A stretch of 64,000 nucleotides of DNA from Deltaproteobacteria bacterium (GTDB lineage: Bacteria > Desulfobacterota > GWC2-55-46 > JADFVP01), in contig JAJCZH010000005.1 in the NCBI GenBank assembly GCA_029262515.1, positions 54,592 to 118,591 on the forward strand. Reading direction: 5' to 3'. Positions within the stretch are counted from its first letter, which is position 1. Every line of letters starts with the position of its first letter. A model generated the notes under the pieces. That model saw only the letters and a program-made list of their open reading frames with translations, was not told the origin of the DNA and did no database searches. Position numbers and translations under genes: made by a program. This document shows, piece after piece, positions 51,819-62,476 of this stretch.

Positions 51819-53162
51819 ATGCCACTTTTTAGATTCATGCGTATTGCCAGATGTGCTTTATTTCTTAGCATCTTTTTTATTGCTCTATCTTATGGGTACT
51901 CTGCGGCCTCTTCAACGACCCCAGGCTCCAATGTAGCTGGCAGCGTTGCCACAACAGGGCGCACTACGCTTGATGAGCTTATAAACATCGGGCTCAAAAG
52001 TAATCCCGGGATTAAGGCAAAAAGGCTTGCATGGAAGAGCGCCATTAAAAGGTACCCTCAGGTAAGGGCTTTAGAGGATCCTGTATTGGCCTATACAGAG
52101 GCTTTTAGCGAGATAGAGACGCGTCTTGGCCCCAATAAGCGCTCCATTATGCTTTCACAAAAATTGCCCTTTCCGGGAAAGTTCAGACTAAAGGGAGAGA
52201 TTGTTAATAAAGATGTGGAGATAGCGCGGGTCGTACTCGACAAGGCCGCCAGAGATCTGGTGCTCGATATCAAGAAGGCTTATTTCGAGCTCTACTATCT
52301 GGACAAGGCCATACTGCTCGCTGAAGAGCGGATCAATGTGTTCGAGCACTTTTCCAAAGCCGAAATGAATAACTATTCGGTCGGGGTAACGCGCTTTTCG
52401 GATGTGGTGAGTGCCGAGACGCGTTTTGCGGATGCCGAATACGACCTCATACTTTTTTCTGAACTTAGGCGCGCGGCTGGTTCAAGGCTTAATACGTTAT
52501 TAAACCGTGACCCCGAGGAGCCTGTTGCGCTTGTGGAGTCCCCGGTTATAGAGGAGGACAGGACGGAGTTGGAGCAGTTATACCGCCTTATAGAGGGGCA
52601 CGAGTCTATCATAACCGCGAATCACATCATAGAGAGAGAAGGGTTAAAAGAAAAACTCTCGAAGTTTACCTCCAGACCGAATTTCATGCTGGGTCTAAAG
52701 TATACCGAGATCGGCGACCCGGTAATGCCGGTAGTGGATGGGGGCAAGGACGCTGTAGCCGTAACTCTTGGTATGAGCATTCCGCTCTGGTCGGGTAAGA
52801 ATCGTGCAGCGCGGGAAGAAGCTACACTTACAAGCGCTAAGAGCGTGAAAGAGAAGAGTGCGCTCAGCGATGCTCTCAATGCAAGGGCCAAGAAAGCGTA
52901 TATTGATATGAAGAGCAATTATCAGCTGGTAAAACTCTACTCCGGTTCGCTTATACCCAAAGCCGCGAAGCTGACGGATACGGTTCAGATTATGTATACC
53001 AACGGCAACGGGTCGATTGCAGACCTCTTTGAGTCGAGAGTGATGTCGATTAATTTCAGGCTCGCGTACCATAGAGCGGCATCGAATTATCTTAAAAACA
53101 TGGCCGAGCTTGAGAGGCTTACAGCCGGGTTCGTTTTAAAGGAGGTAGCTTTAGATGACTAA
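51819..53162 (+). CDS. cusC: Outer-membrane channel of the Cu/Ag efflux pump (CusC-like)
   Basis: A signal peptide (about 1-35) precedes a TolC-fold protein of 447 residues. Repeats of the TolC type are visible at [39 protein letters not shown] and in [18 protein letters not shown]. The form with FPGK is common in heavy-metal RND operons. AAGGAG lies seven bases before ATG 51819, preferred to 51774. The stop overlaps the adaptor start by eight bases. Confidence 0.88.
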   Translation: MPLFRFMRIARCALFLSIFFIALSYGYSAASSTTPGSNVAGSVATTGRTTLDELINIGLKSNPGIKAKRLAWKSAIKRYPQVRALEDPVLAYTEAFSEIETRLGPNKRSIMLSQKLPFPGKFRLKGEIVNKDVEIARVVLDKAARDLVLDIKKAYFELYYLDKAILLAEERINVFEHFSKAEMNNYSVGVTRFSDVVSAETRFADAEYDLILFSELRRAAGSRLNTLLNRDPEEPVALVESPVIEEDRTELEQLYRLIEGHESIITANHIIEREGLKEKLSKFTSRPNFMLGLKYTEIGDPVMPVVDGGKDAVAVTLGMSIPLWSGKNRAAREEATLTSAKSVKEKSALSDALNARAKKAYIDMKSNYQLVKLYSGSLIPKAAKLTDTVQIMYTNGNGSIADLFESRVMSINFRLAYHRAASNYLKNMAELERLTAGFVLKEVALDD

Positions 53163-54672
53163 TTCTAACACCGGGACCGGCAGGTCGCTGATCTATATTC
53201 TGTTACTGATTCTGGGTGTCGCAATAGGTGGTGGTGCAGTTTATCTCTATTTGAATTCAAAAGTTCCAGACGGCGGCTCGATGAACCGGATGGAGAGTGA
53301 GGCAGGATCTGGGGAGACGAAGAAGGTAAGGTACTGGCAGGCGCCCATGGATCCGACCTATATAAGGGAAACACCGGGTAAGAGCCCTATGGGCATGGAC
53401 CTTATTCCTGTCTATGAGGGAGAAGAAGATAACCTGGAAGCCGGTATTGTGAAGATAGATCCGGTTACGGCTCAAAACATAGGAGTAAGAACGAAAAAGG
53501 TAAAGAGCCAGGTACTTACAAAGATTGTCAGAACCGTAGGCAGGGTCGATTACGACGAAAAGCGGGTCCATCATGTAAATACCAAGATAGAGGGTTGGGT
53601 TGAAAAGCTCTATGTCGATTTTACAGGCCAGAAGGTAAAGAAAGACGACTACCTGCTTGCAATATACAGCCCGAAGCTTGTGGCAACGCAGGAAGAGTAT
53701 CTGCTTGCAAAGAGCTATCAGGGTCAGGCCAAGAAAGGAACCGGTCTGCCTGGTGGCGATTCTGTGCTGGAACTCGCAAAGAAGAGGCTTGAGCTATGGG
53801 ACGTTCCGTCCCACCAGATACGGGAATTGGAAGAGACGGGGTTGATCAAGAAAACCATCCATGTCCATTCGCCGGCCGACGGGATAGTTGTAGAAAAGAA
53901 GGTGCAGGAGGGGATGTTCGTAAAGCCGGGGGTTAACCTCTATATAATTGCGGATTTAAAGAAGGTCTGGGTCTACGCCGACGTTTACGAATACGAGATG
54001 GCGTGGATAAAAGAAGGCCAGGAGGCGGAGATGACGCTTCCTGCCTATCCGGGAGAGGTCTTCAAGGGCAAGATATCTTTTATAAACCCTTTTATGGAAC
54101 CGAAGACGAGAAGCGTCAAAGTAAGACTTGAGTTCGATAACGCAAGTGGAAAGCTTAAACCGGATATGTTCGCAAATGTAAAATTCAAGTCGAGCATGAA
54201 AAACCGTGCCGTAGCGGTTCCTGCAGAAGCTGTGCTTCTCACAGGTGAGCGGAGTGTGGTGATAGTTGCGCGCGGGGACGGCAAGTTTTCACCAAGGCCT
54301 GTTACACTCGGGATTGAGGCTGGCGGATTTTATGAAGTGCTCGAAGGGTTAAGTGAAGGAGAAGAGGTCGTTACCAGTGCCCACTTCCTTATAGATTCCG
54401 AGAGCAGGCTTAAGGAAGCTATAGAGAAGATGCTTGAGCCTAAGGGTCAGGAGGAGGGTTCAGGCGGCATGGACGGCATGGATCACTCTAACATGGACGG
54501 TATGGATCACTCCAACATGGACGGCATGGATAACTCCGGCATGGACGGCATGGATCACTCCAACATGGACGGCATGGATCACTCCAACATGGACGGCATG
54601 GATCACTCCAACATGGACGGCATGGATCACTCCAACATGGACGGCATGGATCATGAGGAGATGGACCGATGA
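53155..54672 (+). CDS. cusB: CusB-like efflux adaptor with heavy-metal-binding domain and Met/His repeat tail
   Basis: After an N-terminal helix (about 10-30) comes a heavy-metal-binding domain, [20 protein letters not shown], with the GMDLIPVY ending. The lipoyl, hairpin and barrel domains of an RND adaptor follow to about residue 435. The last 70 residues are seven copies of an eight-residue unit (DHSNMDGM, once DNSGMDGM), then DHEEMDR. His, Met and Asp give strong soft-metal ligands. Adaptors of this type take Cu+ or Ag+ from periplasmic carriers and pass it to the pump. It overlaps both neighbours. Confidence 0.92.
   Translation: MTNSNTGTGRSLIYILLLILGVAIGGGAVYLYLNSKVPDGGSMNRMESEAGSGETKKVRYWQAPMDPTYIRETPGKSPMGMDLIPVYEGEEDNLEAGIVKIDPVTAQNIGVRTKKVKSQVLTKIVRTVGRVDYDEKRVHHVNTKIEGWVEKLYVDFTGQKVKKDDYLLAIYSPKLVATQEEYLLAKSYQGQAKKGTGLPGGDSVLELAKKRLELWDVPSHQIRELEETGLIKKTIHVHSPADGIVVEKKVQEGMFVKPGVNLYIIADLKKVWVYADVYEYEMAWIKEGQEAEMTLPAYPGEVFKGKISFINPFMEPKTRSVKVRLEFDNASGKLKPDMFANVKFKSSMKNRAVAVPAEAVLLTGERSVVIVARGDGKFSPRPVTLGIEAGGFYEVLEGLSEGEEVVTSAHFLIDSESRLKEAIEKMLEPKGQEEGSGGMDGMDHSNMDGMDHSNMDGMDNSGMDGMDHSNMDGMDHSNMDGMDHSNMDGMDHSNMDGMDHEEMDR
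54481..54648 (+). repeat. Seven 24-bp tandem repeats in the cusB tail
   Basis: Each unit begins GATCACTCCAACATGGACGG and ends CATG. Units four to seven are identical at DNA level, unit one has a silent change (TCT), and unit three encodes DNSGMDGM. Near-identity points to recent copy-number change by slippage or recombination. Confidence 0.95.
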
Positions 54673-57600
54673 TAAAAAAGATAATTGAGTTATCGATAAA
54701 TAACAGGTTCATCGTAATACTCTTTACGCTCTTTATCATTGCGGCCGGAATATTCGCGCTCAAGAGTACCCCGTTAGATGCGATACCCGATCTTTCGGAC
54801 GTGCAGGTCATCATATATACAAAATACCCGGGTCAGGCCCCGCAGGTAGTAGAAGATCAAGTGACCTACCCGCTTACGACGGCTATGCTGAGCGTACCGT
54901 TTGCAAAGGTAGTTCGCGGCTATTCCTTCTTCGGCTTTTCATTCGTATATATCATATTCGAAGACGGGACAGACATCTACTGGGCACGGAGCCGGGTACT
55001 CGAATACCTCAACTTCGTTCAGGGCAGGTTACCCGGGGGTGTTAACCCGACGCTCGGCCCGGATGCCACGGGTGTCGGCTGGGTATACGAGTACGCCCTT
55101 GTCGACAGGACCGGTGGGCATGATCTGTCGGAACTCCGTTCGATTCAGGACTGGTATATGCGTTACGAGCTTCAGACCGTTCCGGGCGTGGCAGAGGTCG
55201 CAAGTATCGGCGGTTTCGTTAAGCAGTATCAGGTCGAGGTAGACCCGAACAAGCTTGTCGCCTACAATATACCGCTCGGCCATGTAAAGCAGGCGATAAA
55301 GCGAAGTAATAACGACGTCGGCGGTCGTCTCGTGGAGATGGCCGAGAGTGAATTCATGGTTCGCGGGCTCGGTTATATAAAATCGATAGAGGATATAAAT
55401 GATGTCGTCATTGGCGTAGACGGCAAGGGCACGCCGGTTACCGTTAGAGATGTGGCTCACGTTCACCTCGGCCCGGAGCTTCGGCGCGGCATAGTGGAAC
55501 TTGACGGAGAGGGAGAGGTTGCCGGAGGCGTGGTTATCATGCGTTACGGTGAGAATGCCCTCAAGGTAATAGAGGAGGTCAAGCACAGGATAGAAGAGCT
55601 TAAAGACGGTCTTCCGGAGGGTGTGGAGATCGTTACGACCTATGACCGAAGCGGCCTTATAGAACGGGCCATCGAGACGCTAAAGGGAAAGCTCATAGAG
55701 GAGTCTATTGTCGTAGCCGTAATCTGCGTGATCTTTCTTCTCCACTTTAGAAGCGCGCTGGTTGCGATATTCACGCTGCCGGTAGGCATTTTGATAGCCT
55801 TTATTATCATGCGTTACCAGGGCATAAACGCAAATATAATGAGCCTCGGCGGAATAGCCATAGCCATAGGGGCTATGATAGATGGTGCGATCGTCATGAT
55901 AGAGAATACCCATAAGCACATGGAGCATAACGCCGAAAGCGGTGGAACAAAGGAGCACTGGCAACTCGTGATGGACTCCGCCAAAGAGGTAGGCCCAGCG
56001 TTATTCTTCTCGCTCCTCATTATAACCTTCTCCTTTATTCCGGTCTTTACTTTGGAGGCTCAGGAGGGGCGCCTCTTTAGCCCCCTTGCATTTACAAAGA
56101 CCTACTCCATGGCCGCCTCGGCTCTTCTTGCGGTGACCATTGTGCCGGTGCTTATGGGTTACCTTATTCGAGGTAAGATCTTGCCCGAACGCAGGAATCC
56201 TATTAACCGCGCTCTGCTCTTTATGTACAGCCCTATCGTCAGGTTTGCGTTGAAGTATAAGTTCGGCGTAGTAGTAGTAGCGCTCATCGTGCTTGCTGCG
56301 ACCGTAGTGCCACTAAAGAGGCTCGGTGGAGAGTTCATGCCGCCGCTCAATGAGGGGGACCTTCTATATATGCCTACGACTCTGCCGGGCATATCGATAA
56401 CCAAGGCCCGCGAATTACTTCAGCAGACCGACCGTATAATAAAGACCTTTCCCGAGGTTGAGCGGGTGTTCGGTAAGGTAGGCAGGGCCGAGACCGCGAC
56501 AGACCCGGCTCCTCTCTCTATGCTTGAGACGACGATAACGTTGAAGCCGAAGGACGAGTGGCGTACGGGCATGACGACGGAAAAACTTATAGAAGAATTA
56601 AACAGCGCAGTCAACATCCCCGGAGTTACTAACGCGTGGACCATGCCTATAAAGACCAGAGTCGATATGTTGTCCACCGGCATAAAGACACCGGTAGGCA
56701 TAAAGGTCTCCGGCGACGATCTCGCCACGCTTGAAAGGATTGGTATGCGTATTGAGAGTGTGGTTCGGGATATTCCAGGCACGCTCTCCGTCTTCTCTGA
56801 AAGGGTCGTTGGAGGTAACTATATCGACTACGACATTAACAGAAAAGAGGCCGCCAGGTACGGCCTTACCGTAGGCGATGTTCAGGATGTCATCCAATCG
56901 GCTATAGGAGGAATGAATATAACGACTACGGTCGAGGGGCTTGAGCGCTATCCGGTAAACCTCCGTTACGGGCGCGAGCTTCGTGATGACCTCACGAAAC
57001 TGAAGCGGATCCTTATACCCACGCCAAGCGGCGCTCAGATACCGATAGTACAGGTAGCCGAAATCAGCGTCAAGAAAGGTCCTCCCGGCATAAAGAGCGA
57101 AAACGCCCGTTTGAACGCATGGATTTATGTGGACCTTAAGGGTATAGATGTAGGCACTTATGTGAAGAACGCCAAAAAGGTGCTTGCCGAGAGTATCGAG
57201 ATGCCGGCTGGATACTCTTTAGTCTGGAGCGGGCAGTACGAGTATATGGAGAGGGCCGCTAAGAGGCTCAAGCTAGTTGTGCCTCTAACGCTCGTAATAA
57301 TCTTCCTGCTTCTTTTCTTTAACTTCCGGAGCGTGGTTGAGAGCCTCATAGTTATGCTAAGCCTTCCGTTCGCATTGGTAGGTGGGGTCTGGTTCATGTA
57401 CATATTGGACTATAATATGAGTGTGGCTGTCGGTGTAGGTTTTATCGCCCTTGCCGGAGTCTCGGCCGAGATAGGGGTAATAATGCTCATATACCTAGAC
57501 ATGGAGTATGAGAAACGTCTCTTGCACGGAAAGTTGTCAACAACAAGAGACCTTTATGGGGCGATAGCCGAGGGCGCAAGCCACAGGATAAGACCTATAA

Positions 57601-57785
57601 TGATGACGGTTTGCGCCATTATAGGCGGACTCCTGCCGATACTTTGGGGAACCGGTACCGGTAGCGAGGTTATGAAGAGAATAGCCGCACCCATGGTCGG
57701 TGGCATGGTTACCACAACGGTGCTCACTCTCATTGTTATACCAGTAATCTATGCTCTCTGGAAGGGCACGAGTTTCAAGAAGTAG
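54669..57785 (+). CDS. cusA: Cu+/Ag+ RND efflux permease (CusA-like)
   Basis: The 1038-residue pump has the HME-RND layout. The proton-relay aspartate is in [13 protein letters not shown], with a single Asp as in CzcA/CusA. The segment [17 protein letters not shown] carries one of the methionines of the CusA metal site, pointing to monovalent copper or silver over zinc or cobalt. It exports metal across the outer membrane with CusB and CusC. The start overlaps the adaptor stop (ATGA). Confidence 0.93.
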   Translation: MIKKIIELSINNRFIVILFTLFIIAAGIFALKSTPLDAIPDLSDVQVIIYTKYPGQAPQVVEDQVTYPLTTAMLSVPFAKVVRGYSFFGFSFVYIIFEDGTDIYWARSRVLEYLNFVQGRLPGGVNPTLGPDATGVGWVYEYALVDRTGGHDLSELRSIQDWYMRYELQTVPGVAEVASIGGFVKQYQVEVDPNKLVAYNIPLGHVKQAIKRSNNDVGGRLVEMAESEFMVRGLGYIKSIEDINDVVIGVDGKGTPVTVRDVAHVHLGPELRRGIVELDGEGEVAGGVVIMRYGENALKVIEEVKHRIEELKDGLPEGVEIVTTYDRSGLIERAIETLKGKLIEESIVVAVICVIFLLHFRSALVAIFTLPVGILIAFIIMRYQGINANIMSLGGIAIAIGAMIDGAIVMIENTHKHMEHNAESGGTKEHWQLVMDSAKEVGPALFFSLLIITFSFIPVFTLEAQEGRLFSPLAFTKTYSMAASALLAVTIVPVLMGYLIRGKILPERRNPINRALLFMYSPIVRFALKYKFGVVVVALIVLAATVVPLKRLGGEFMPPLNEGDLLYMPTTLPGISITKARELLQQTDRIIKTFPEVERVFGKVGRAETATDPAPLSMLETTITLKPKDEWRTGMTTEKLIEELNSAVNIPGVTNAWTMPIKTRVDMLSTGIKTPVGIKVSGDDLATLERIGMRIESVVRDIPGTLSVFSERVVGGNYIDYDINRKEAARYGLTVGDVQDVIQSAIGGMNITTTVEGLERYPVNLRYGRELRDDLTKLKRILIPTPSGAQIPIVQVAEISVKKGPPGIKSENARLNAWIYVDLKGIDVGTYVKNAKKVLAESIEMPAGYSLVWSGQYEYMERAAKRLKLVVPLTLVIIFLLLFFNFRSVVESLIVMLSLPFALVGGVWFMYILDYNMSVAVGVGFIALAGVSAEIGVIMLIYLDMEYEKRLLHGKLSTTRDLYGAIAEGASHRIRPIMMTVCAIIGGLLPILWGTGTGSEVMKRIAAPMVGGMVTTTVLTLIVIPVIYALWKGTSFKK

Positions 57786-57889
57786 TCGGTTCTTAAATGA
57801 AATTTGTGAGTAATGGTAGTTTTTTAATATTAACAGTGTGACTGGGTAATAATCGTTGAAGGGAATATAGAACCAAAGGAGGAAGTTTT

Positions 57890-58264
57890 ATGAATATCTC
57901 AAAAAACATAGTAGCGATGGTACTGATGATGCTCTTAATTGTAGCTTTGGCAACTCCGGCCATGGCCGGTAAAGGGCATAGCAAGATGAATCATAGCAAG
58001 ATGAATCATAGCAAGATGGATCATGGTAAAATGAATCACGATAAGATGATGGATCATAAGGCGATGATGCACGACAATATGAAAATGATGCAAGAGATGA
58101 TGATGATAATAAAGGATCTTAATCATAAGCCGACCCCGGAGCAGAGTAAGCACCTGAGCGAGATGATAAAAAAGATGGACAAGATGATGAAGATGCACAA
58201 CATGGTCCATGATATGGATATGGATGGCGAAAAGAAGAAAAACCCTTGCTCAATGAAGCATTAA
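57890..58264 (+). CDS. Exported Met/His-rich metal-binding protein
   Basis: A signal peptide (1-26, ending AMA) is followed by five repeats of HSKMN type (57977-58051 in DNA, 15-base units), then MMDHKAMMHDNMKMMQEMMM and a helical Lys/Met tail ending NPCSMKH. Met and His ligands at this density bind Cu+ or Ag+. AAGGAGG precedes the ATG. It lies 104 bases after cusA and may have its own promoter. It is probably the periplasmic carrier that feeds the pump, a role like CusF, but there is no CusF fold. Confidence 0.8.
   Translation: MNISKNIVAMVLMMLLIVALATPAMAGKGHSKMNHSKMNHSKMDHGKMNHDKMMDHKAMMHDNMKMMQEMMMIIKDLNHKPTPEQSKHLSEMIKKMDKMMKMHNMVHDMDMDGEKKKNPCSMKH
57977..58051 (+). repeat. Five 15-bp repeats encoding HxxMx
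   Basis: The units CATAGCAAGATGAAT (twice), then versions with one to four changes, encode HSKMN, HSKMN, HSKMD, HGKMN and HDKMM. Confidence 0.9.
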
Positions 58265-58275
58265 AAGGAGTAAAT

Positions 58276-58965
58276 ATGCTGGAGCTAACCTACAGTATTA
58301 TGCCGGGTGTGGCCGCAATGGCCAATATACACCCCATGTTAGTGCACTTTCCCATAGCTTTCTTGAACGGTTTTCTCTTAATGGAAGTAATTGGTTTTAT
58401 ATCAAAAAGAGATGAGTTCAGGGCGGCAGCCAGGTGGATGCTTTACCTTGGTACGCTTGGCGCCCTAGTGGCTGTAGTAGCCGGTTTAAGGGCCGAAGCA
58501 ACACTGTCCCACAATGAAGCGATCCATGAGGTACTTACAAAGCACGAGGGGCTCGGTATTACGGTGTTGGTTTTATCTATTATTCTCTCTGTCTGGCGTA
58601 CCTTTCGGGAAAGGCGTTTCAAGGCTCCGGAAAGGGTTCTGTTTATGATCGTAGCCGCCGTAATGCTCGGTGTTATGGCCTTCGGCGCTGATATGGGAGG
58701 ACTGATGGTATACAAGCATGGTGCTGGCGTAAAGGCCGTACCAATGGCCGAGGAGCATGATCATGCTGGAGGGGGTGATCACCACGGGGCTGCTTTGGAG
58801 GCTACGCCCGGTAAACCCCAGATTACTACTGAAAGTACCAAAACCAGCGCAGAAGGCGGTTCTGGCGTCGATGGCGATAGCAATAGTCATCACCATCAAG
58901 AGGGGGCTGCTACGACTGATCAGAACGTCGACGGAGCTCATGAACACGGTTTACATGAGCATTGA
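58276..58965 (+). CDS. DUF2231 membrane protein with His-rich tail
   Basis: The frame MANIHPMLVHFPIAFLNGFLLMEVIG is the DUF2231 signature. Four helices are predicted. The last 70 residues are soluble and rich in His, Gly, Asp and Ser (EEHDHAGGGDHHGAALE, SHHHQEGAA, HEHGLHEH), probably a metal chelator. DUF2231 proteins are often beside copper genes or bear redox cofactors, but their function is unknown. AAAAGGAG lies seven bases before ATG 58276, so this start is chosen over 58246, which overlaps the upstream gene. Confidence 0.82.
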   Translation: MLELTYSIMPGVAAMANIHPMLVHFPIAFLNGFLLMEVIGFISKRDEFRAAARWMLYLGTLGALVAVVAGLRAEATLSHNEAIHEVLTKHEGLGITVLVLSIILSVWRTFRERRFKAPERVLFMIVAAVMLGVMAFGADMGGLMVYKHGAGVKAVPMAEEHDHAGGGDHHGAALEATPGKPQITTESTKTSAEGGSGVDGDSNSHHHQEGAATTDQNVDGAHEHGLHEH

Positions 58966-58989
58966 TTAAGTACTGCTGAGGTATATGAA

Positions 58990-59190
58990 ATGGATTCCGG
59001 AACGATCATATGGGTGATTGTAGTAGTCGGGGTATTCTACCTTATGATGAAGGGCGGCGGGTGCTGTGGTGGTGGTCGTTCTCGTCGTGATGGAGGAACC
59101 GAGCGCAATGAGGACAACCACGATGATGGCAACAAGGCCGGTAAAGCGGACTCTGGAACTGACAACGAGCATAAGAAGGGCTGTCACTGA
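58990..59190 (+). CDS. 66-residue single-helix membrane protein
   Basis: The N-terminal helix TIIWVIVVVGVFYLMM is followed by KGGGCCGGGRSRR and a hydrophilic Asp/Asn/Lys tail ending HKKGCH. The CC pair beside the membrane and the C-terminal Cys-His suggest metal binding. GAGG precedes the ATG. It lies 24 bases after the DUF2231 gene in the same direction. Similar GGCCGG membrane peptides accompany copper genes, but I can name no family. Confidence 0.65.
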   Translation: MDSGTIIWVIVVVGVFYLMMKGGGCCGGGRSRRDGGTERNEDNHDDGNKAGKADSGTDNEHKKGCH

Positions 59191-59229
59191 TAGCAGATCG
59201 ACATATTGAAGAAATCTTTAGAACAACCC

Positions 59230-59260
59230 TTGACTCCGTAGTAGAGTACGGAGTTATACT
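59230..59260 (+). promoter_or_regulatory. MerR-type promoter with 19-bp spacer and perfect dyad
   Basis: The -35 TTGACT (59230-59235) and -10 TATACT (59255-59260) are 19 bases apart, the overlong spacing that MerR-family activators correct by bending DNA. The dyad ACTCCGTA (59233-59240) / TACGGAGT (59247-59254) is perfect with a six-base centre. It controls the regulator gene itself and, by position, copA. Confidence 0.88.
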
Positions 59261-59301
59261 TAGAGTAGGTTCTTAAGTTCTAAAGAGAAGGATTCGCTCA
59301 G

Positions 59302-59712
59302 GTGAAAGAGTTGAGTATCGGACATGTCGCCAAGCAGGCTGGCGTTGGTGTTGAAACCGTACGCTACTATGAGCGTGAGGGGCTCATAGCTAAGCCGCCC
59401 AGACGTGCGTCAGGTTACAGGCAGTATACCAGTGAAGTAGTGGAGCGGGTTCTATTCATAAGGCGTGCAAAGGATTTAGGCTTTTCACTTAAAGAGATTC
59501 ATGAACTCCTCGGCTTGCGGATAAAACCGAACGCCACTAGCGCCGTAGTCCGTGACCGCGCCATGGAGAAGATCGAAGAAATCTCGGAAAAGATTGAGAG
59601 TCTTCAGCATATAAAGCAGGCCCTGGAAGAATTGGTGAGCGCATGCAGCGGAAAAGGGCCTGTAAGCGAATGTCCGATACTAGAAGCCATGGACGGCAAG
59701 CTCAAGAGCTGA
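59302..59712 (+). CDS. MerR-family Cu/Ag-type regulator
   Basis: The winged helix starts LSIGHVAKQAGVGVETVRYYEREGLI. The dimerisation helix and metal loop follow, with Cys115 (LVSACSG) and Cys124 (SECPILEAM). The cysteine found in Hg(II) MerR and zinc ZntR at the dimer helix is replaced here by Ser80 in SAVVRDRAMEKI, as in CueR, so a monovalent metal sensor is likely. The start is GTG at 59302. The gene is its own first target, as the dyad promoter lies directly upstream, and copA follows after 63 bases. Confidence 0.9.
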   Translation: MKELSIGHVAKQAGVGVETVRYYEREGLIAKPPRRASGYRQYTSEVVERVLFIRRAKDLGFSLKEIHELLGLRIKPNATSAVVRDRAMEKIEEISEKIESLQHIKQALEELVSACSGKGPVSECPILEAMDGKLKS

Positions 59713-59775
59713 CTCGCGTGGTGGCTTCTGTCATTTGGCAGCACTACCGTAAACCTTTATGGCCGGGTGAAAAAA

Positions 59776-62430
59776 ATGGCTAAAGACCCTGTATGTGGCA
59801 TGGATGTGGACCCGGAGAGGGCCGCCGGTAAGAGCCTCTATAAAGGCGAGACTCTCTACTTTTGTAATCCCAACTGCAAGAAGAAGTTTGACTCTGACCC
59901 GGAGGCTGTGCTTTTACTTAAATTTGCACCTAGAGATGAAGAGTTACAAAGAGCCGAAGTGAAAACACCTCCCGGAAAGAGCAGTATAGTCACCCTGCCA
60001 ATCGACGGCATGAGTTGCTCCTCGTGCGCAAGTAGTGTCGAGAACGCACTTAAGCAGACAGATGGAGTGAAAAAGGCTGTAGTCAACTTCGCCACGGAGA
60101 AGGCCACCATTGAGTTCGACCCAGTAGAGCTTGATAAAAGCACTCTGGTAAAGATTATAGAGGGTACCGGATATAGAGTCACTAAAACGAGTGAGAAGGT
60201 GCTTCTCGCAATAGCCGGTATGACCTGCGCCTCCTGTGCGCAGACCGTCGAAAAGGCCTTGCAGAGGGCAGAGGGCGTCTTGGAGGCCTCTGTCAATCTC
60301 GCCACAGAGATCGCTACCGTAGAGTTTGATGCGGGGCTTACCAACAAGGAGTCTCTGGATAAGGTGGTTGAGGGAACCGGCTACTCCGTCGTAGAGAAGA
60401 GCGCTGAGGCAAAAGACCGGGGAAAGGGCGATGAAGACCTTCTCAGGCTTGCGAAGGCAAAACGGCTCCTTGGTTATGCGCTTGTCCCTGAAATCGTAAT
60501 CATGGGGATGATGATGGTGAACTTCATGATTACCGACATTCCCTTTTATAATATTATAGTCGCTCTCCTCGGTTTTCCTATCGTCTTTATATTCGGCTGG
60601 CCCACGCACAAGTCGTCACTGCGGGCGCTGCGCCACGGTCGCGCCAATATGGATGTACTTATCTCCTTGGGTTCCGCACCGCCTTACCTCATGGGACTTG
60701 CGGTCTTCTTCTTTCCTGCGGCCAGCTTCATAGAGATGGCCACCACTATCGTCACCTTTCACCTTGTCGGCAGATACCTTGAAGTAAAGGCCAAAGGCAG
60801 GGCTTCTCAGGCGATCAAGAAGCTTTTACAACTCGGAGCCAAGACTGCAAGGATAGTGGTTGATGGTGCAGAGAAAGAGGTTGCAATAGAAGATGTCAGA
60901 GAAGGCGATGTAATGGTCGTCAGGCCTGGCGAGAAGGTTCCTACCGACGGAGTAATCGTAGAGGGAAGGAGTGCCATAGATGAGTCGATGGCTACAGGTG
61001 AGTCGATGCCCGTGAAGAAAGAGGCGGGCGACAACGCCATTGGGGCCACGATAAACCAGAACGGACTGCTTAAAGTGAAAGCCACCAAGGTGGGCAAAGA
61101 TACTTTCCTCTCCCAGGTGATCAGAATGGTAGAGGAGTGTCAGGGCTCCAAGGTTCCGATTCAGGAGTTCGCAGACAGGGTAACGTCGTATATGGTTCCA
61201 ACCGTACTTCTTATTGCCCTCTCTACGACCGTTCTCTGGCTCCTTTTCCCCGGTTTCTTCATGTCGATTATCATGTGGGCAGACCCCTTTCTTCCATGGA
61301 TTAATACAGAACTCGGCCCTGTTACGCTTGCGGTCTACGCAGGTGTCGCTGTGCTTGTTATCAGTTGTCCCTGCGCTTTGGGGCTCGGCACGCCTACGGC
61401 GCTTATGGTCGGCAGCGGCATTGGTGCGGAAAACGGTGTGTTAATAAGGAGCGGTGAGGCGATTCAGACTATAAAGGATGTGCATACCATCGTTTTTGAC
61501 AAGACCGGAACCTTAACCAGGGGCAAACCTGAGGTTACGGATATATTTGTCGTTCATAACGGCTACGATGAAGATAAACTATTGTCTCTTGCGGCAAGTG
61601 TGGAGTCCGGGTCTGAGCACCCGCTGGGGCAGGCGATTGTTAACGGCGCCCGTGCCAGGTCGCTCGACCTGTTCTCTCCGTTGGACTTTGAGGCGAAGAT
61701 AGGCAAGGGGGTTAGTGCCTCTGTTGGCGGTAAAGAGGTAATGGTAGGAAGCACGAAGCTGATGGAAGGTGCCGGGCTCGATTCGATTTTAGATAATGAG
61801 ATGAGACGTCTTGAGGAAGAGGCCAAGACCGCGATGCTGGTGGTTATAGATAATGTCGCGGCAGGTGTCATAGCCGTTGCAGACACCCTGAAGGACGATT
61901 CAATAGAGGCAATAAAGGCGCTTGAGCAGATGGGAATAAAGACCGCCATGATAACCGGTGACAATAAAAGGACCGGTGAGGCAATAGCGCAGAAGGTGGG
62001 TATCGGCAGGGTATTGGCCGAGGTTTTGCCCGAGCAGAAGGTTGTTGAGATCAGGCGGTTACAGGCTGAGGTCGGAATCGTAGCCATGGTGGGAGACGGG
62101 ATAAACGATGCCCCTGCGCTCAAGGCTGCCAATATAGGTATAGCTATCGGTACCGGTACCGATATAGCCATTGAGAGTTCCGATATTACCCTTATAAGGG
62201 GAGACCTCAGTTCCGTTGTTACGGCGATAAAACTCTCTCAAGCCACATTCAGGAAGATCAAACAGAATTATTTCTGGGCGTGGTTCTATAACGGAGTAGC
62301 CATTCCTCTGGCAATGGTTGGGCTCTTGCATGCCATGGTGGGAGTCGGAGCCATGTCCTTCAGCTCGGTCAACGTCGTCTGGAATTCGCTTCGCCTAAGA
62401 AAGGCGAAGATTAGGGCTGATGTGAAATAA
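59776..62430 (+). CDS. copA: Cu+-exporting P-type ATPase
   Basis: It pumps Cu+ or Ag+ out of the cytoplasm. A YHS domain (about 1-45, DPVCGMDVDP and YFCNPNCKKKF) opens the protein. Two metal-binding domains follow, GMSCSSCASSVE and GMTCASCAQTVE. The membrane CPC is in VISCPCALGLGTPTA; the phosphorylation site is DKTGTLT, the HP motif SGSEHPLGQAI, the hinge GDGINDAPAL. ATG 59776 is preferred over GTG 59767. At 884 residues it is a long CopA because of the YHS domain and doubled metal domains. It is controlled with merR. Confidence 0.96.
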   Translation: MAKDPVCGMDVDPERAAGKSLYKGETLYFCNPNCKKKFDSDPEAVLLLKFAPRDEELQRAEVKTPPGKSSIVTLPIDGMSCSSCASSVENALKQTDGVKKAVVNFATEKATIEFDPVELDKSTLVKIIEGTGYRVTKTSEKVLLAIAGMTCASCAQTVEKALQRAEGVLEASVNLATEIATVEFDAGLTNKESLDKVVEGTGYSVVEKSAEAKDRGKGDEDLLRLAKAKRLLGYALVPEIVIMGMMMVNFMITDIPFYNIIVALLGFPIVFIFGWPTHKSSLRALRHGRANMDVLISLGSAPPYLMGLAVFFFPAASFIEMATTIVTFHLVGRYLEVKAKGRASQAIKKLLQLGAKTARIVVDGAEKEVAIEDVREGDVMVVRPGEKVPTDGVIVEGRSAIDESMATGESMPVKKEAGDNAIGATINQNGLLKVKATKVGKDTFLSQVIRMVEECQGSKVPIQEFADRVTSYMVPTVLLIALSTTVLWLLFPGFFMSIIMWADPFLPWINTELGPVTLAVYAGVAVLVISCPCALGLGTPTALMVGSGIGAENGVLIRSGEAIQTIKDVHTIVFDKTGTLTRGKPEVTDIFVVHNGYDEDKLLSLAASVESGSEHPLGQAIVNGARARSLDLFSPLDFEAKIGKGVSASVGGKEVMVGSTKLMEGAGLDSILDNEMRRLEEEAKTAMLVVIDNVAAGVIAVADTLKDDSIEAIKALEQMGIKTAMITGDNKRTGEAIAQKVGIGRVLAEVLPEQKVVEIRRLQAEVGIVAMVGDGINDAPALKAANIGIAIGTGTDIAIESSDITLIRGDLSSVVTAIKLSQATFRKIKQNYFWAWFYNGVAIPLAMVGLLHAMVGVGAMSFSSVNVVWNSLRLRKAKIRADVK

Positions 62431-62476
62431 AGGTGTGTAGTTCAGGCCGCAGTTGATTAGGTATGGGTGTGTGTAG

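Noticed and set aside
54481..54648. Tandem repeats considered as a CRISPR array
   Set aside because: Units are contiguous with no spacers and are in-frame coding sequence.
54460..54654. Minus-strand repeat frames in the cusB tail
   Set aside because: Any strand of a 24-bp repeat is open by periodicity; the plus strand is continuous with the adaptor.
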